NCBI GenBank assembly: GCA_001683735.1
Contig: LUGG01000009.1
Location: 248,001 to 312,000 of the forward strand
DNA from: Grifola frondosa
Lineage: Eukaryota; Basidiomycota; Agaricomycetes; Polyporales; Grifolaceae
Length of the DNA: 64,000 bases
Direction of reading: 5' to 3'
Shown: in pieces, positions 61,976 to 64,000 of the stretch
How positions within the stretch are numbered: position 1 is the stretch's first letter
Layout: each line of letters starts with the position of its first letter
The notes under the pieces: generated by a model
What the model was told of the DNA's origin: nothing
Database searches by the model: none
The model's input: only the letters and a program-made list of their open reading frames with translations
Program-made: the position numbers and the translations under genes

Positions 61976-62705
61976 GCGTGTCGCGAAATTCAGGGAGGTG
62001 CGGGAGACTGTTTCTTTTTGCCGGGAGGACGGCCAGTCGATGAGACGTACTCATGTTTAGTGTGCTGTCCTCTGTTTATTTTATGTGTCTCAATATGTCG
62101 TCAAGGTTCTCCGTCGAGCGTTGTCTCGTTCGTTCGTATTTGCGGACGTTTACTATATACCGGTCGATAGCCCTCCCCCTCTCACTGTCTTGCTCGACCG
62201 GATCATTGATGCAGGAATATAACAAACTCTCAGCCTTGAAGCAATACGCGTGTGCTGAGGATTGTCGTTGGGCCTTACAACACGTACAACGGCGGTGAGT
62301 AGTAACGATAACGTAGATTGACGAGGTGCTGGACATCGTCTGTAGCGGACAGAGACAGTGCTAAACCAACAATACCGATGCGACAGAGTCTCATGAAATG
62401 TAAATTATGACGAGGCATGTGAGCTACGCGTGAATATATGATGTTGCGGAGGGAGAAATAGTAAGAGCGGTCGGCGACTTGCGCGACAGATCTGGGGAAG
62501 CACAGTGATGCGCAAGATCTAAGACAGAGCGGGAATCGAGACATGGTAAATGGCAAATTGATCGGCAGTGGGGGTAAAGGTGATCTGCGACATTAGAGGA
62601 TCGCGGATAGCTATACATAGAGATGCGAATCGGTTGGGAGTAGGATGGCTCACATTACGAGCAATATATTGACGATGTGCTGAGTGTCTATGATTTGAGA
62701 CAGAA
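61976..62705. other. Spacer between eIF4B and the homeodomain gene (convergent ends)
   Basis: About 730 bp with presumed 3' UTRs. Short frames on both strands carry no motif. Confidence 0.45.
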
Positions 62706-64000
62706 TCATTGCAGGTAACGCCCGCACGCGGTGTCGTACATGTATGCAGGGATACCAACGGGAAGGAGCGGATACTCCCCTACTTGATCACTGCCTTGTC
62801 CAGGGAAGGCCGGCTCGAATACACCCTCCATCCTATACAGAGATGAAAGAAAAGGTGATTGCACAACCTGCGGCGACGGCGTCTCTATCGACAACAAACT
62901 CGACGACGGCGATTCGCTCGAGTACTCATAAGGAGACAGTGACCGCGCGCTCCGTTCACTATAAAAGGACGATTGGCGCGAGAGGGAGGGGTGGTAGTAG
63001 TGATCAAGCTCCGGCGTCAAGTACTGTCGAGGGTCACCCTCGTCAATAACCGAGAATGACGAGGGCAAATATGGCAGAGTCTGCGTGCTCATTTGGGGGT
63101 ATAGCGGTACCGCGGGAGGCGGTGGAGATGGAGGGCGACATAGAGTGAGGCCGATACCCCGTCCTGCTGAAACGTGGGATGGCGCATCGTCGAATGGCCG
63201 TCCGCCGAGATAGTCACCTGGGAAACCCATTAACGAATCGTCAGGGTCCTCTTCTGCTGAAGCAGTAGCCGGCTCTGCTGTCGGAGGCGGACTGATGTGA
63301 TGAGGGGCGTGGAGAACGACCTCTGAACCGTCGCCGTTTGGCGTTATGCTTCCCAAGATGTGGGATAATTGATTCGCGGCGCCCACGAGGTCATGTCGCA
63401 GAACCTGCGTGGCCTGCATGTCTTCGGTCCAATCGGAACATTGTTGCCAGAAACGGACCCCCTGAGGAGTGACACCCTCTCGATAGAACGCAGGAGGGCG
63501 CGACAGATTAAACGTCGCGAGTCCGACGCCGGGACTGATGTTTGTGAATTTGGTGTCAACGACGATGTCGAAGGAGACCTCCATCTTGAATCCAATGCCC
63601 TCGGAGCGGATAAACCACGAGATACAACGCTTCGTTTCGCACAGATAAGCGACAAGGTCGTACTTGCCAACACCAGTGGTAGCGACGCGCCTCCATGCTC
63701 CGATAGACAGGTCTGTACAGCATACTATCGTGACGGCTACATGTAGATCACAATAATGAATGAAGAGGCGCTATATAGACATGCATTATGTTCGCGACTT
63801 ACCCTGGTCTTCGTGAATGAGATTGTGTAGGTTGTAGTCGAAACCTACATGCAATTCCGGAGGTGCCGACGGAAGAGACTTCTCTGCAGGTTGCTTTTTT
63901 TTGATGTGCTTCTCCTTTGCTCGCCTGCAATCAAATACATAACGTCAGACTTCTCAGCAGTCCATGACATGAAAAGCTTTACCTGTTCTGAAACCAGATC
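62706..64000 (-). CDS. Homeodomain transcription factor (5' part outside window)
   Basis: At the right edge the minus strand reads IWFQNR, a spliced phase-2 junction, and RAKEKHIKKKQ, the recognition helix of a homeodomain and its basic end. Next is ELHVGFDYNLHNLIHEDQ, an intron, then LSIGAWRRVATTGVGKYDLV, WFIRSEGIGFKMEVSFDIVV and DTKFTNISPGVGLATFNLSR, a conserved region of an Agaricomycete homeobox family. A Pro/Ser-rich C terminus (PPTAEPATASAEEDPDDS, then RPPSPPPPAVPLYPQMSTQT and MEGVFEPAFPGQGSDQ) ends at 62706. It might belong to the Hom1/Hom2-type regulators of fruiting, but this is inferred from resemblance. The N-terminal part of the homeodomain and the start are missing. Confidence 0.85.

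Overview
The window is nuclear DNA from a filamentous basidiomycete, most likely an Agaricomycete. Genes are dense, on both strands, and split by many 43-65 nt introns with GTRNGY donors. The protein families fit this group: a DUF6533-type membrane protein, an F-box protein of the mushroom expansion, a Ser/Thr-rich single-pass membrane protein, fungal OLA1 and DBP2, and a PHD/WHIM chromatin protein. I saw no bacterial, viral or organellar block, no rRNA, no CRISPR array and no convincing tRNA.

Layout. 1-2219 (-): 3' part of a Ser/Thr-rich single-pass membrane protein with a 604-nt intron. 2690-3687 (+): membrane-anchored short-chain dehydrogenase; a perfect 19-bp inverted repeat lies between these two divergent genes. 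4.1-6.7 kb: a tiny putative gene and a decayed 4-coumarate-CoA-ligase-like pseudogene. 6738-9431 (+): BAR/IMD-like protein. 9884-11659 (+): F-box protein. 11.7-13.7 kb: no gene recognised. 13721-15896 (-): OLA1/YchF GTPase. 16185-16872 (+): small Ser/Thr-rich secreted, probably GPI-anchored protein. 18325-21385 (+): Med25-like Mediator subunit with polyglutamine. 21590-22639 (-): PITH-domain protein. 22.6-27.6 kb: gene-poor, with remnants. 27616-37967: two inverted paralogous alpha/beta hydrolases enclosing a UBX protein, a cyclophilin, a Ras-family GTPase and the DEAD-box helicase DBP2. 38-44 kb: phosphotransferase remnant, DUF6533-type membrane protein, Cys-motif protein and gene-poor DNA. 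44302-45041 (+): Alba-type protein. 45467-49374 (+): PHD/WHIM chromatin protein. 49.7-62 kb is a tight housekeeping block: APC10, UBA4/MOCS3, TIM13, JJJ1, PRP18, COX12, ARPC2 and eIF4B. 62706-64000 (-): homeodomain factor that runs off the right edge.

The neighbours do not form one pathway. Many are head-to-head pairs sharing 170-310 bp (hydrolase/UBX, APC10/UBA4, TIM13/JJJ1, PRP18/COX12, ARPC2/eIF4B). The most interesting signals are the 645-nt intron of DBP2 between helicase motifs V and VI, three likely GC-AG introns plus one apparent GA-AG intron, a duplicated 64-bp block in an unusually long OLA1 intron, and the inverted hydrolase pair. Many conserved genes carry single-base frameshifts, mostly in or next to short homopolymers. 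These look like assembly errors, and any automatic annotation of this window will have broken models. All exon models were read by eye; sequence alignments were not available.
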